A program made the position numbers and the translations under genes. Positions 20,451 to 29,887 of a DNA stretch of 64,000 nt are shown piece by piece. Below the pieces are notes generated by a model that saw nothing but the letters and a program-made list of their open reading frames with translations, had not been told where the DNA came from and did no database searches. Numbering within the stretch: position 1 is the stretch's first letter; each line of letters begins with the position of its first letter. Source of the stretch: Phytoamicus setariae (GTDB taxonomy: Bacteria > Pseudomonadota > Alphaproteobacteria > Rhizobiales > Rhizobiaceae); NCBI RefSeq assembly GCF_016722925.1, contig NZ_JAEQNC010000011.1, positions 110,632 through 174,631 on the forward strand, read 5' to 3'.

Positions 20451-20478
20451 AAAGCCTGGCTCTAGACCGGGCTTTTTT
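20451..20478 (+). terminator. folC terminator
   Basis: 9-bp stem with one G-T pair (AAAGCCTGG at 20451-20459, CCGGGCTTT at 20467-20475), a loop containing CTCTAGA, then a run of T. It is followed 10 bases later by a parS-like site. Confidence 0.82.
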
Positions 20479-20488
20479 ATACTTATAA

Positions 20489-20504
20489 CGTTCCACGTGA
20501 ATCA
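20489..20504. other. parS-like ParB-binding site 3
   Basis: Read on the - strand as TGATTCACGTGGAACG: 13 of 16 against the consensus, with one half identical to sites 1 and 4. It overlaps the stop codon of trxA. It is the weakest of the five accepted sites. Confidence 0.55.
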
Positions 20505-20822
20505 GGCGGCGCCGGAAATCCAGGCGTTCAGTGCCGTCTTCGGGGCAGCGCCCACCTTGATGTCGGCGACCTGGCCGTTCTTGAAGATCGCCAGTGTCGG
20601 GATCGAGCGGACGCCGAACTGCGCGGCGAGTTCCGGGTTTTCATCGATGTTGAGCTTGGCAACCTTGACTTTTCCGGCCAGTTCCGCGGAAATTTCCTCG
20701 AGTGCAGGCGCAATCATCTTGCACGGGCCGCACCATTCCGCCCAGAAATCGACTACGACCGGTTCGGCGGAATTGAGGACTTCGTTCTGGAAGTTGCTGG
20801 CGTCAACTTTCACGGTTGCCAT
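20502..20822 (-). CDS. trxA: Thioredoxin
   Basis: Cytosolic 12-kDa disulfide reductase, 106 aa. The active site WCGPC is at 30-34, and the cis-proline loop [12 protein letters not shown] is intact. It is the only full thioredoxin in the window. It lies 89 bases downstream of addA on the same strand, so it may have its own promoter. Its stop codon overlaps parS-like site 3. Confidence 0.97.
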   Translation of the reverse strand: MATVKVDASNFQNEVLNSAEPVVVDFWAEWCGPCKMIAPALEEISAELAGKVKVAKLNIDENPELAAQFGVRSIPTLAIFKNGQVADIKVGAAPKTALNAWISGAA

Positions 20823-20911
20823 CGATACTCTCCTTGTCAGTGGCGCGGCGCGCCGAAAATCTCACTTGCAGGCTATGTGTGGCTTTCCCTGCCGGTTTTC
20901 AATGGGGTAAA

Positions 20912-23900
20912 TCATTTGCCGGAAAGTGCAAGCAGGGCTTTTTCAAGTTCCACATCCGTAAGAGAATAAAGATCCGGCCCTTCGGTGTAGAGCAGCAGGC
21001 AATGGATATCTTTGCCCGGATAAATAGGTTTTAAAACTTCGCGGTAGAGCGCGAGCTGCGCCCGATGGGCAAAGGGGATGGCCTCGCGGGCGGCAGGCGC
21101 TACGAGATTTGTCTTGTAGTCGAGGATGAAAACCTCATTGCCGCTGACACCCATGCGGTCGATGCGCCCGGAAACCGCATGACTCCGTTCGCCGAGCCGG
21201 ATGGTGCCCATGATCGACACTTCAGCCTCCGAACCCTGCGCATGAAGGCCGGCAAATTCGGGATCGGCGAGGATGCCCAGCACCGATTCGGCGAGCGCGC
21301 GCCTGTCTTGTTCCGGCCAGCGCGGCACGGATCGCAGGAGATAGCGGTCTGCAGCGGCGCGCCTTTCGGCAGCGGGGAAGACGGTCAGCGATTGCAGCAG
21401 GCGGTGGATGATCTTGCCGCGGATTTGCGCCATCGCCGCTTTCGGATGTTCTGCGAAAAGGACGGAGCCGACGATCCGGTCACCGTCTTCTTCGTCGATC
21501 ACCACGTGCACGCCGGAAGGCGCGAGCGGACGTGGTAGCGGAACTGGCGGCGGAAGCGGCGAGAAAAGCGCACCCGGCAGCGTAGCCTTGGGTTCCTGTT
21601 CCTCTCCGATGGCATCGACAGGTTCGGCGGCGCTCTCGGCGTTGTGGCGCCATTTCATCCCCTGCCACTCCAGACCGCCGGCGCGGAACGTCGCCGGCTG
21701 ACAGCGCTCACCGTCTGCGGCCAGGGATCCGGCGGTGATCTTGGCCCAGGTGCCGTCGATCTCGCGCTTCTTGCGATAACTGCAGAGAATGAGCCGATCC
21801 GACGCACGCGTCATGCCGACATAAAGCAGCCGGCGATATTCCTCTTCGGCGGCGGCCTCCAGCCGGAGATCGTCGGTATGTATGGCGGGGTTCTGGAATT
21901 CCTTCGACGGGCACCAGACCGGCAGCGCCAATGGCAGCCTGTCGTTCTCGATTAGCCGCAGTTTCGGCAACAGGTTCTTGTCGAAGGGCTTGCCGCCGCC
22001 GTCGACGAGAAAGACCACCGGGGCTTCAAGCCCCTTGGAGGCATGCACCGTCATGATGCGGACCTCCTCGCGCCCCTTGTCCTGCTCGCGCTTGATTTCG
22101 GGCGAATCCCGCTCCAGCGTGGCGATGAACGAGGCAAGGCCGGGCAATCCCGCCTGCTCGTGATCCAGCGCGAAATTGAGGAATTCGTCAAGCACATCGC
22201 TGACTTCGGATCCAAAACGGGCGAGGAACTTTCGCCGTCCGCCGTCTCGGCCGAGCAGCAGCGCATAGAAATCATGCACCCGATGCTGGCGCGCAAGCAT
22301 CCGCCAACGCTGGAGCGTGGCGTGCACGTCACGCCACTTCTGGTGCTCGATTGCCAGTCCGCTCAGCCGTTGCCAGACGCTTTCGCCGTTCTCCCGCGGC
22401 CGGCAGATCTCGAACAGTGCATCTTCGTCGAGATCAAGCAGCGGTGACTTGATCAGGGCCGCTAGCGACAAATCGTCCTCGGCGAGCAAAGCAAGCTTGC
22501 CGAGCGCCATCAGGTCCTGGATCGCGATATGGCTCGCCAGCACCAGCCTGTCGGTGCCGGCGACCGGAACCCGCCCGGCCTTCTTGAGTTCGCGGGACAG
22601 CGCAGCGGCGAATGCATCGCGTTTGCGCACCAGAACGAGGATGTCTCCCGGCCTTATCGACCGGACCCCTTTGCGGGTCACGATCGCATGTTTGCCGACC
22701 AGTTCGTGGATCGCCGCAGCCATGCGTTTGGCCAACTCACTGGCTGCGGATCGCTCCGGAAGCCTGTCGAACGGCGCGAGCCAGTCCTCGTCGTCCTCGT
22801 CGGTGCTTTCCTCGGCAATGGTTTCCCAGATATCGACCGATCCCGGATGACCCAGCCGATGCGAGACATGGGCGACTGGCTCGTTATCTGCCGATAGCCC
22901 CCGTGCATTGTCGGGATTGTCGAACACCTGGTCGACCGCCGACAGAACATCCTCGGTCGACCGGAATGAAAGTCTCAGATTGACGGGCAGGAATTCACGT
23001 CCGCCCGCTTCGGCACGCGCCGCATTCACCCGCCGTTCGTTGGCAAAGCGCTCCGGTCGTGCGCCTTGAAACGAATAGATCGACTGTTTCTCGTCGCCGA
23101 CGGCAAATATTGTGCGATTGATGATGCGTGCGCTTTCCCCGGAGAAAAACTCGTCGGTCAACGAGCGGATGATCTCCCATTGTGCGGGGCTGGTATCCTG
23201 TGCCTCGTCTACGAGGATGTGGTCAATTCCCTGATCGAGCTTGTAATGGACCCAGGGACCGATGCCTTCCTTCTTCAGCAGGGCCTCGGTGCGCGAGATG
23301 AAGTCCTCGAAATCGAGAAAGCCCCGTTCCTTCTTCAGCGTTTCGTAGCCGGCAATCAAATGCTCGGCCAGCGTCAGCGCCGACACAGTGAGTTCGAACA
23401 TCCGGAAGGTCTTGTATTCCATCCAGAGGTCATGAATGAACGTTCGGCAGTTTCCGATCGCTTCGCACAGATTGGCGTCCGCCTTGCGCATCGCAGCCGA
23501 GAAAATGCTGACATCCGCATATGGCGTCTCGCTGAGGGTGAGGAAAGCCAGCCTGAGCAGTTCGAGGCGTTTGAGCGGATCTTCCTCGCGATTGGCCAGG
23601 CCGAGCCGATAGGCGGTTTCCTGCGTCTTGACCCCACCCTTGGAATTGGCCAGAGCGACATAGTCCAGGATCGCCCCAGAATTGACCTCAGGAAGCGGCC
23701 AGGCCTTGCTGGCGATGTCTTCAAGGTCGGCACCGGGTGGGATACCGAGCAAGCTGGCCAGCGTTTCGCGATATCCGCCCTTGCGTGCCGCATAGTCGAA
23801 GAACCTGCCGATTGCGCTTCGCTGGCGAATGATATCGCCGAGCAGCCGGTCAAGCCCGCTTTCGTCGGCCGTGCCGAGTACCTCGTGGAATGCCTTGGCA

Positions 23901-24451
23901 AGGCTGTCGTTCTGCTCGGCTTGCGTCGCGCTCAGGAGATTGCGGCGTGCTTCGGACAGCAGGCTCGCGGCGGCCTTGTCGTCGAGCACGCTGAAATGGC
24001 CAGCGACATTGGCTTCTAGCGGAAACTGGTGCAGCAGTGCCTCGCAGAACGCGTGAATGGTCTGGATTTTCAATCCGCCCGGCGTTTCGAGCGCGCGGGC
24101 AAACAGTTTGCGTGCTTCCGACAGCTTCAGCCGGCTCGGGACCTCGCCCTCCATTGCGGCAATCTCGGTCGACAGTGCGTCGTCATCGAGCGACGTCCAG
24201 TGCGAAAGCCGTTCAAACACGCGGTTCGACATTTCCGAGGCGGCGGCCTTGGTGTAGGTGAGACAGAGAATCGCCGATGGGCGCGTACCGGCAAGCATCA
24301 GCCGGATGACACGCTGCGTGAGCACATGCGTCTTGCCGGATCCGGCATTGGCAGACACCCAGACTGAGCGGTTCGGACCGGATGCGAGATTCTGCAGCCG
24401 TGTTGTTTCGCTGATCACCGCATCGGCGACCGCAAGCAGGGCCTCATTCAT
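20912..24451 (-). CDS. addA: Double-strand break repair helicase AddA
   Basis: ATP-dependent helicase/nuclease subunit that processes double-strand ends for RecA, paired with AddB. About 1179 aa. The UvrD-type core shows SANAGSGKTHVLTQR (Walker A), LVDEAQDTSPAQWEII (Walker B/motif II), GDEKQSIYSFQGARPE (motif III) and MTVHASKGLEAPVVFL (motif V). The C-terminal nuclease domain has GRIDRMG and ILDYKTN. ATG 24451 overlaps the addB stop by 8 bases; an in-frame ATG further upstream lies inside addB. Confidence 0.95.
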   Translation of the reverse strand: MNEALLAVADAVISETTRLQNLASGPNRSVWVSANAGSGKTHVLTQRVIRLMLAGTRPSAILCLTYTKAAASEMSNRVFERLSHWTSLDDDALSTEIAAMEGEVPSRLKLSEARKLFARALETPGGLKIQTIHAFCEALLHQFPLEANVAGHFSVLDDKAAASLLSEARRNLLSATQAEQNDSLAKAFHEVLGTADESGLDRLLGDIIRQRSAIGRFFDYAARKGGYRETLASLLGIPPGADLEDIASKAWPLPEVNSGAILDYVALANSKGGVKTQETAYRLGLANREEDPLKRLELLRLAFLTLSETPYADVSIFSAAMRKADANLCEAIGNCRTFIHDLWMEYKTFRMFELTVSALTLAEHLIAGYETLKKERGFLDFEDFISRTEALLKKEGIGPWVHYKLDQGIDHILVDEAQDTSPAQWEIIRSLTDEFFSGESARIINRTIFAVGDEKQSIYSFQGARPERFANERRVNAARAEAGGREFLPVNLRLSFRSTEDVLSAVDQVFDNPDNARGLSADNEPVAHVSHRLGHPGSVDIWETIAEESTDEDDEDWLAPFDRLPERSAASELAKRMAAAIHELVGKHAIVTRKGVRSIRPGDILVLVRKRDAFAAALSRELKKAGRVPVAGTDRLVLASHIAIQDLMALGKLALLAEDDLSLAALIKSPLLDLDEDALFEICRPRENGESVWQRLSGLAIEHQKWRDVHATLQRWRMLARQHRVHDFYALLLGRDGGRRKFLARFGSEVSDVLDEFLNFALDHEQAGLPGLASFIATLERDSPEIKREQDKGREEVRIMTVHASKGLEAPVVFLVDGGGKPFDKNLLPKLRLIENDRLPLALPVWCPSKEFQNPAIHTDDLRLEAAAEEEYRRLLYVGMTRASDRLILCSYRKKREIDGTWAKITAGSLAADGERCQPATFRAGGLEWQGMKWRHNAESAAEPVDAIGEEQEPKATLPGALFSPLPPPVPLPRPLAPSGVHVVIDEEDGDRIVGSVLFAEHPKAAMAQIRGKIIHRLLQSLTVFPAAERRAAADRYLLRSVPRWPEQDRRALAESVLGILADPEFAGLHAQGSEAEVSIMGTIRLGERSHAVSGRIDRMGVSGNEVFILDYKTNLVAPAAREAIPFAHRAQLALYREVLKPIYPGKDIHCLLLYTEGPDLYSLTDVELEKALLALSGK

Positions 24452-27400
24452 CGTCCGTCTCCCCGCCTGCATCGGCGTTGGACCATTCCACCACCCGGGC
24501 GAGATGATCGTAGTCTCCGCCATAATCGCGATCTCGGAACGGCGCGACCCGCGACTTGTAACCGGCGCGACCGGAACCCAGCGCCGTTGTCAACTTAATA
24601 AGCTGGCTAAGGGAATCCAGTGCCAGCGCGTCGGCGGTCTTCATGTCTTCCGGCTTGGTTCGTGTCGATTTGTCGTTGTTGACGGTCTCGACCTTGAAAT
24701 TGCGGCCGGGGCGCAGCCTGATATACATCAGATTGTCGGTGTCGTAGGCTTTCAGGTCCTTGAAGCCGCCTGCCTTGAGCACTGCAGCTTCGAGAGAAAG
24801 CTGAGGGTCGAGCAGGGACCTTGCTTCCTTGGTTGAGGGCGACAACCCGGTCTTGTAGTCGATGATGTCGGCGCGCCCGTCCTTGCGGATGTCGATCCGG
24901 TCGGCCCGGCCCGTGAGCGTCAGCCCACCATCGAGCGCAAGGCTGGCGCCGATTTCGACATGCGTGTCCCGAATTTCGGGTCGCCTTGCTGCTTCGTGCG
25001 CGAGAAATTCGCGTGCGGTATCGAGAAAGCGTGGCCGCCAGACGGCATCGATATGCGCTGGAAGTGCTGCCTCGTCGAACACCTGGTTGGTGATGTTGCT
25101 GATTGTGTCAAAAGCACCTTGAGCACGTGGATCGTTGCCGGTCCGAACGAATGCCTCGACGATCGCATGATAGATATTGCCGCGTTCCAGCGCACCCGGA
25201 TCCTCGTTATATGCCGCTACGGTATCGAGCTTCAGGACCTTTTGTGCATAGATGGAATAGGGGTCGCGCCGCAGTTTTCCAGCTTCGGAGAAGGAAAACC
25301 GCTTCGGTTGGCTATCGGCGGGTGGTCGCGGTTCAGGGCGGGGAGAGAATTCCTGACTTGCGCCCTCGTCCACCAGTCCCGCAAGGTTGCGGTAGTAGTC
25401 ACCGTTGGCCTTGATGGTTTTTGTGACGGTGTCGCCGGCGGCCGACAGCAGGCGCTGGAGAAAGCGCGATGCGACGGACGGTGCGCCGCCTTGCCTGACC
25501 GCGCGGGTCAGGACCAACTTGAGGGTCCCCAGCCCCATGACAAAATCGTGAGCGGCCTGGCCAATCCGTCGCTCCGGTGGCTCGAGCCCGATTTCCGTCT
25601 TCATTACCCGGGAAAGGAATGGGTTGTTGGCGGTCTGTGCTGGCCACACCGACTCGTTCATGCCACCGAGAATCAGGGTGTCGACCTGTTGCAGGCGTGC
25701 CTCCAGCGTCCCCCAGATGAAAACCCGGGGATGGCCCAACGCCTTGGGCTTGACGCCGATCCCGGAAATAAGTGCTGCCACCACGTCGATCCATTGGGGG
25801 CCGGAGGCTTCCAGCGCCTCGCCGGCCTCGATCATCTCGCGCAGCAACCCGGCCAATGCGGTGCCGGCTTCATCTGACCAGAGCGCCTCCAGGCTGCCGC
25901 GGTCATCGCGCGTAAACGCTTCGAGTGCACGACCGGTGGCGTCTGCCCAGTCGCTGACGGGGTGGCTAGCACGAAGCGCGGCGCTCTCGTCGCGTACAAG
26001 CATGGCAGCGAGCGGTTCGACGGCAGCCTCGATGCGTCGGCCGAGTTCGAGCAGCGCCGGCTCCACACTGTCGGCCAGCAGTGACAGCTGCCACTGCCGG
26101 GGATAGCGGTTTTTGCGAAGTTCGCCGAAGGCGAGGGTGACAAGCGGGGTCAGCGCGGCCGGATTGGCTAGCGCGGTGCCGCCGCGCAGAACCAGCAGCT
26201 CCAGCTTGCTGACCAGATCCTCAGCCGTTTCCTGGGAATAGCCGAGCCGGACGAACGGATGCTTGAGAAGGCTCGCCAGCGCCACGGGATCGCCCGGCCG
26301 CAAGGTTGCCTCCAGCAGCAGCTGGACCAGCCCGCCATGCAGCGACGACGCCAATGGGGTGCCGGATGAATCGTCGGCTTCGATGCCGAATCTGGCTAAC
26401 TCGGCGGCAACGCGTCGGGCGAGATTTCGGTCGGGAGTGACGAGTGCGGCCTGGGTCGAAACGTCGTCGTCGCGTCCGCCGAGTGCCAGCTTGATGGCAA
26501 CCGCAATCGCAAGTGCTTCCTCGCGCTCGTTTGCCGCTTCGACAAGCGCCATCGACGCGAAGGCGGCATCGATGCCTGTTTGACCCGCGTTTTCCCGCCA
26601 TTGCTGATGGTTGACATCGGCGTCCGCGGGGGTGAAGGCGACAGAAACGGCGCGTGCGCGCATGTGCAAATCTGCTGGCTCGTCCGCAAGCGAGACGACA
26701 TCGTCGCGCAGGACCTGCAGACGCTGCAGCAGGTGAAAGAGGCCGTATTGAGGGTGGCTTCGGCTGGCCGGGTCGGTGCTTTTGCGGCCGGTGTCCATTA
26801 CCGCCCCCGCCAATTGCCAGTGAGCCTCGCTCATGTCGAAATCGAGCCCGGGCAACACCACCGCACCACACGGCCGGCTGCGGATCGCTGCGATCAGGTC
26901 GGCGGTGGCTGGAATAGAGCCGGTCGAACCGGCAACGATGATCGGCTGATCAGTGGAGATCGTAGCAATACGACGTGCTTCTGCCCGTATTGCTTCATTT
27001 CGGTGCAGTCCCGGCGAGGACCGATGCAGCTCTGCCAGACGCTCCGGCCAATAGGCGCTGGCGATCTTGAGAAATTCGCCGGTCAGCTGCCACCAGAGCG
27101 CCCGGTCGCCAAGGTCGATTTTCCTGAGGCCCTCCCAGCCGGCATCCTCTGTTTCCACCGCATCGATCAGTTCGGCGAGGCTGCGTGCCAGCCAGATCGC
27201 ATCGGCGGGGCTCGCGGGGGCGACGAGCGGCGAATCGTTATGAATATTGCGCAGCATGGCCGGCAACTGGTTGCGCCAGACGAGGATCAGCCGCGCCAGC
27301 TCGCAAAGCTGGGCAATCGGCGTAATTGGTGGCAGCCTGTCGAGATCGGCATCGTCAAGGGCGTCGAAATAGCCGGCATCGTCGTCGGTTTCGCCAAGCG

Positions 27401-27632
27401 GGCGGATGACCGGCAGGATCGCCGAGCGGCCGCCCATCAGATCGACGAATTCGGACCGCAGAACGCGTGCGGCGCGGCGGGTCGGTACATAGATGGTGGC
27501 GCGCGCGAGACTGAGCGGATCGGCGCGATCGAGCCGGAAACCGTCCACCAGGCGACCTTCCGCCAGCGCCTGCGCCAGAACCTTGAGGAACGGCGCGCCC
27601 GGTGGAATCGAGAAGACGCGCGAGCCGGCCAT
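24444..27632 (-). CDS. addB: Double-strand break repair protein AddB
   Basis: Partner subunit of AddA, about 1062 aa. It begins with an alphaproteobacterial AddB N-terminus (VFSIPPGAPFLKVLA) and contains a degenerate helicase-like region (ILGGMNESVWPA). The C-terminal PD-(D/E)XK nuclease shows LTGRADRIDIRK and ADIIDYKTG. An AGGTGG ribosome site lies 9 bases before ATG 27632 but directly against an ATG at 27641, so 27632 is favoured. It follows the murU-like stop with one base between. Confidence 0.93.
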   Translation of the reverse strand: MAGSRVFSIPPGAPFLKVLAQALAEGRLVDGFRLDRADPLSLARATIYVPTRRAARVLRSEFVDLMGGRSAILPVIRPLGETDDDAGYFDALDDADLDRLPPITPIAQLCELARLILVWRNQLPAMLRNIHNDSPLVAPASPADAIWLARSLAELIDAVETEDAGWEGLRKIDLGDRALWWQLTGEFLKIASAYWPERLAELHRSSPGLHRNEAIRAEARRIATISTDQPIIVAGSTGSIPATADLIAAIRSRPCGAVVLPGLDFDMSEAHWQLAGAVMDTGRKSTDPASRSHPQYGLFHLLQRLQVLRDDVVSLADEPADLHMRARAVSVAFTPADADVNHQQWRENAGQTGIDAAFASMALVEAANEREEALAIAVAIKLALGGRDDDVSTQAALVTPDRNLARRVAAELARFGIEADDSSGTPLASSLHGGLVQLLLEATLRPGDPVALASLLKHPFVRLGYSQETAEDLVSKLELLVLRGGTALANPAALTPLVTLAFGELRKNRYPRQWQLSLLADSVEPALLELGRRIEAAVEPLAAMLVRDESAALRASHPVSDWADATGRALEAFTRDDRGSLEALWSDEAGTALAGLLREMIEAGEALEASGPQWIDVVAALISGIGVKPKALGHPRVFIWGTLEARLQQVDTLILGGMNESVWPAQTANNPFLSRVMKTEIGLEPPERRIGQAAHDFVMGLGTLKLVLTRAVRQGGAPSVASRFLQRLLSAAGDTVTKTIKANGDYYRNLAGLVDEGASQEFSPRPEPRPPADSQPKRFSFSEAGKLRRDPYSIYAQKVLKLDTVAAYNEDPGALERGNIYHAIVEAFVRTGNDPRAQGAFDTISNITNQVFDEAALPAHIDAVWRPRFLDTAREFLAHEAARRPEIRDTHVEIGASLALDGGLTLTGRADRIDIRKDGRADIIDYKTGLSPSTKEARSLLDPQLSLEAAVLKAGGFKDLKAYDTDNLMYIRLRPGRNFKVETVNNDKSTRTKPEDMKTADALALDSLSQLIKLTTALGSGRAGYKSRVAPFRDRDYGGDYDHLARVVEWSNADAGGETDDE

Positions 27633-27633
27633 G

Positions 27634-28365
27634 TCAGGCATCCACCTGGTGCGTGCGAACGGCTTCTTCGGCTGCGCTAATCGCTTCCGGCGTGCCTGCA
27701 GTGACCCAGTGGCCCTCGAGCATCATGCCATACAGCCTGCCGGCAGTGATCGCGCGGTCGAAATAGAGATTGAGATTGAAGGGCCCGTCCGGGGCATCGT
27801 CAAGAAGCGCGCTGTGCATGATGAACGCGCCGGCATAGACGACGCCAGGATCAGTGCCCGGCTTGTAGCGCGTGAGCCTGCCGTCTTTAGCCATGGAGAA
27901 ATCGATCTTGCCGTCGTGGCCGGTCGTTTGACCGATGTCGACGCACAGCATCGCCATGTCCATTTTCTGTGCGTCGAAGAATCCGGCTAATTTGGTGAGG
28001 TTTGAAGCTTCATGCGCCGGCTCACCGACCCAAAACAGATCGGCGTTCATCACGAAAACCGGCCCCGTCGGCAGCAACCGTACGCCCTTGGCAAGACCAC
28101 CGCCGGAATTGAGCAGGCCGGCGCGTTCGTCGGATATGACGATTTCCATGCCCGTGTAGTGGGCGAGGTGGTCGATCATCTGCTGGGCGAGATAGTGTAT
28201 GTTGACCACGGCTCGCTTGCAGCCTGCCTCTTTCAGCGTATCAAGCGCGTAGTCGATCAGCGGCTTGCCAGCGATCTGCACCAGTGGCTTCGGGATCGTG
28301 TCGGTGATCGGCCGCATGCGGGTGCCAAGCCCCGCCGCCAGCACCATCGCATTTTCAATGTTCAT
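27634..28365 (-). CDS. murU: MurU-like nucleotidyltransferase (N-acetylmuramate 1-phosphate uridylyltransferase family)
   Basis: Sugar-1-phosphate nucleotidyltransferase, 243 aa. In peptidoglycan recycling MurU turns MurNAc-1-P into UDP-MurNAc. The N-terminal signature MVLAAGLGTRMRPITD with IPKPL is clear, and VMNADLFW carries the metal-binding Asp. The upstream gene encodes an AmgK-like sugar kinase, the known functional partner, which supports this over a generic mannose-1-P guanylyltransferase label. It is separated by 4 bases from that gene and is followed by addB. Confidence 0.8.
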   Translation of the reverse strand: MNIENAMVLAAGLGTRMRPITDTIPKPLVQIAGKPLIDYALDTLKEAGCKRAVVNIHYLAQQMIDHLAHYTGMEIVISDERAGLLNSGGGLAKGVRLLPTGPVFVMNADLFWVGEPAHEASNLTKLAGFFDAQKMDMAMLCVDIGQTTGHDGKIDFSMAKDGRLTRYKPGTDPGVVYAGAFIMHSALLDDAPDGPFNLNLYFDRAITAGRLYGMMLEGHWVTAGTPEAISAAEEAVRTHQVDA

Positions 28366-28369
28366 TGGC

Positions 28370-29887
28370 TCACACTTCAGGTGATTCGGCGACTGCGATT
28401 CCAGCCTTCTTACACCATTCGCGCAAGGGGGCAGTGGCGGAATGCTCGAAAGCCATGCCGAGATGCCACAGCGTTCGCGGCATATGCTTCATGTAGCTCT
28501 GCATATGGTCGCGCTGCCAGAGGCGAACCCAGAGGCCGTTCAGCCGGCAGGACCGCTGCGCCGTCATGATAGCATAGGACTTGAAGAAGCCTTCGCGGTC
28601 GAATTCGCCGGCCGCCTCGCGTGCGGCGACGTAGATATCGACCAGCCTCTCCATCAGGGGACGCTCGACCGTCACCCGCGCATCGCGGGTGATGGAGACC
28701 ACGTCGTAGGCAGACGGGCCTATGATCGCATCCTGGAAATCGATGATCCCGACACGGTTGAAACCCTGACGTTCGGCCATCCACATGATGTTCGGCGAAT
28801 GGTAATCGCGCAGCACCAGGTTTTTTTCGGCGCTCTGCAATTCGTCGATGAGATGATCCCAGATTTCCAGATAGTCGCGCTTTTCCGCCTCGCTGGCCTG
28901 CTCGCCGTTGCGCCGCCAGGGCAGGTGCCAGTCGAGCAGAACTTCCGCTTCGAATTTCAGCGTATCACGGTCGAAATGCGGAATCGTATGGAAAGTATCC
29001 GCCGTGATCGGCAGCCTTGCCGGCGCGTCATGTCGGTGGAAGTCGGCAAGGCAGCGTATCGATTCCTCGTAGCGTTCGGCAATCGGTTTTCCATTGGCAT
29101 CGAGCACGCCCTCGGATCCGAGATCTTCGATCAGCAGGATTCCCTGATCGATGTCGGTCTCGTAGATCGCCGGAGCCGAAAGCTGCATGTCCCGGAGATA
29201 TTTGCCGACCGCGATGAAGGGCTGGACATTTTCAGCCAGGTGAACGAGCTGGGAATATGGCTTGCCGTCGCGAATCGGTGGTCCGTTGGAGCGTGCCGGC
29301 GAATCCATCAGGACAAAGGGCTTGCCGTCCGCAGTGCGGATCCGCTCGTAGGCCCGGAATGAGGAGTCACCAATCAGAAACCGGCGTTGGGCTCCGGCAT
29401 AGCCGCGACTGTCGAGAAAATCCCGCATCGACCGCACGCGGGTCAAGCGATCGGAAAAGCGGGGAATCGATGATTCGATCTCCACACGCCGCCCGCTGCC
29501 CTCATGGGCGATGGCAATGCGGATCGCGTCCTTCGGCAACAGGCAACCCGCGCGGTCCGGCCACTCTATCAGCGCCACGCCATGCTGAAGGACTTCCTCA
29601 AGGCCGAGTTCCGCAAGTTCGCTTTCGTCACCGAGCCTGTAGAGGTCGAAATGGCTCACGGGAATGCGCAACTCGTAGCTCTGCACCAGCGTAAAGGTCG
29701 GGCTGGGAACTTCCAGCACATCGTCATTGGCAATCGCCCGGATCATTGCCCGCGATAGCGCCGATTTGCCCGCGCCGAGATCGCCCGACAATGCCAGGCA
29801 ATCGCCAGGCCGGACGGTGAGTGCAAGATCTTCGCCTAGGGCACGCGTGGCGTCGTCATCGGGCAGAAAGAAGGAAAAGTGCTTCAT
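28370..29887 (-). CDS. Fusion of TsaE (tRNA t6A ATPase) with an AmgK-like anomeric sugar kinase
   Basis: 505-aa fusion. Residues 1 to about 150 are TsaE, the ATPase of the tRNA threonylcarbamoyladenosine complex: GDLGAGKS at 35-42, PSPTFTLVQSYE and HFDLYRLGD. Residues about 165-500 form an aminoglycoside-phosphotransferase-fold kinase of the AmgK type, which phosphorylates MurNAc/GlcNAc at C1; LVLRDYHSPNIMWM holds the catalytic Asp and IIDFQDAIIGPSAYD the metal Asp. This fusion is known in rhizobia and its kinase half fits the murU-like neighbour. The start overlaps the divL stop by 4 bases. Confidence 0.88.
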   Translation of the reverse strand: MKHFSFFLPDDDATRALGEDLALTVRPGDCLALSGDLGAGKSALSRAMIRAIANDDVLEVPSPTFTLVQSYELRIPVSHFDLYRLGDESELAELGLEEVLQHGVALIEWPDRAGCLLPKDAIRIAIAHEGSGRRVEIESSIPRFSDRLTRVRSMRDFLDSRGYAGAQRRFLIGDSSFRAYERIRTADGKPFVLMDSPARSNGPPIRDGKPYSQLVHLAENVQPFIAVGKYLRDMQLSAPAIYETDIDQGILLIEDLGSEGVLDANGKPIAERYEESIRCLADFHRHDAPARLPITADTFHTIPHFDRDTLKFEAEVLLDWHLPWRRNGEQASEAEKRDYLEIWDHLIDELQSAEKNLVLRDYHSPNIMWMAERQGFNRVGIIDFQDAIIGPSAYDVVSITRDARVTVERPLMERLVDIYVAAREAAGEFDREGFFKSYAIMTAQRSCRLNGLWVRLWQRDHMQSYMKHMPRTLWHLGMAFEHSATAPLREWCKKAGIAVAESPEV

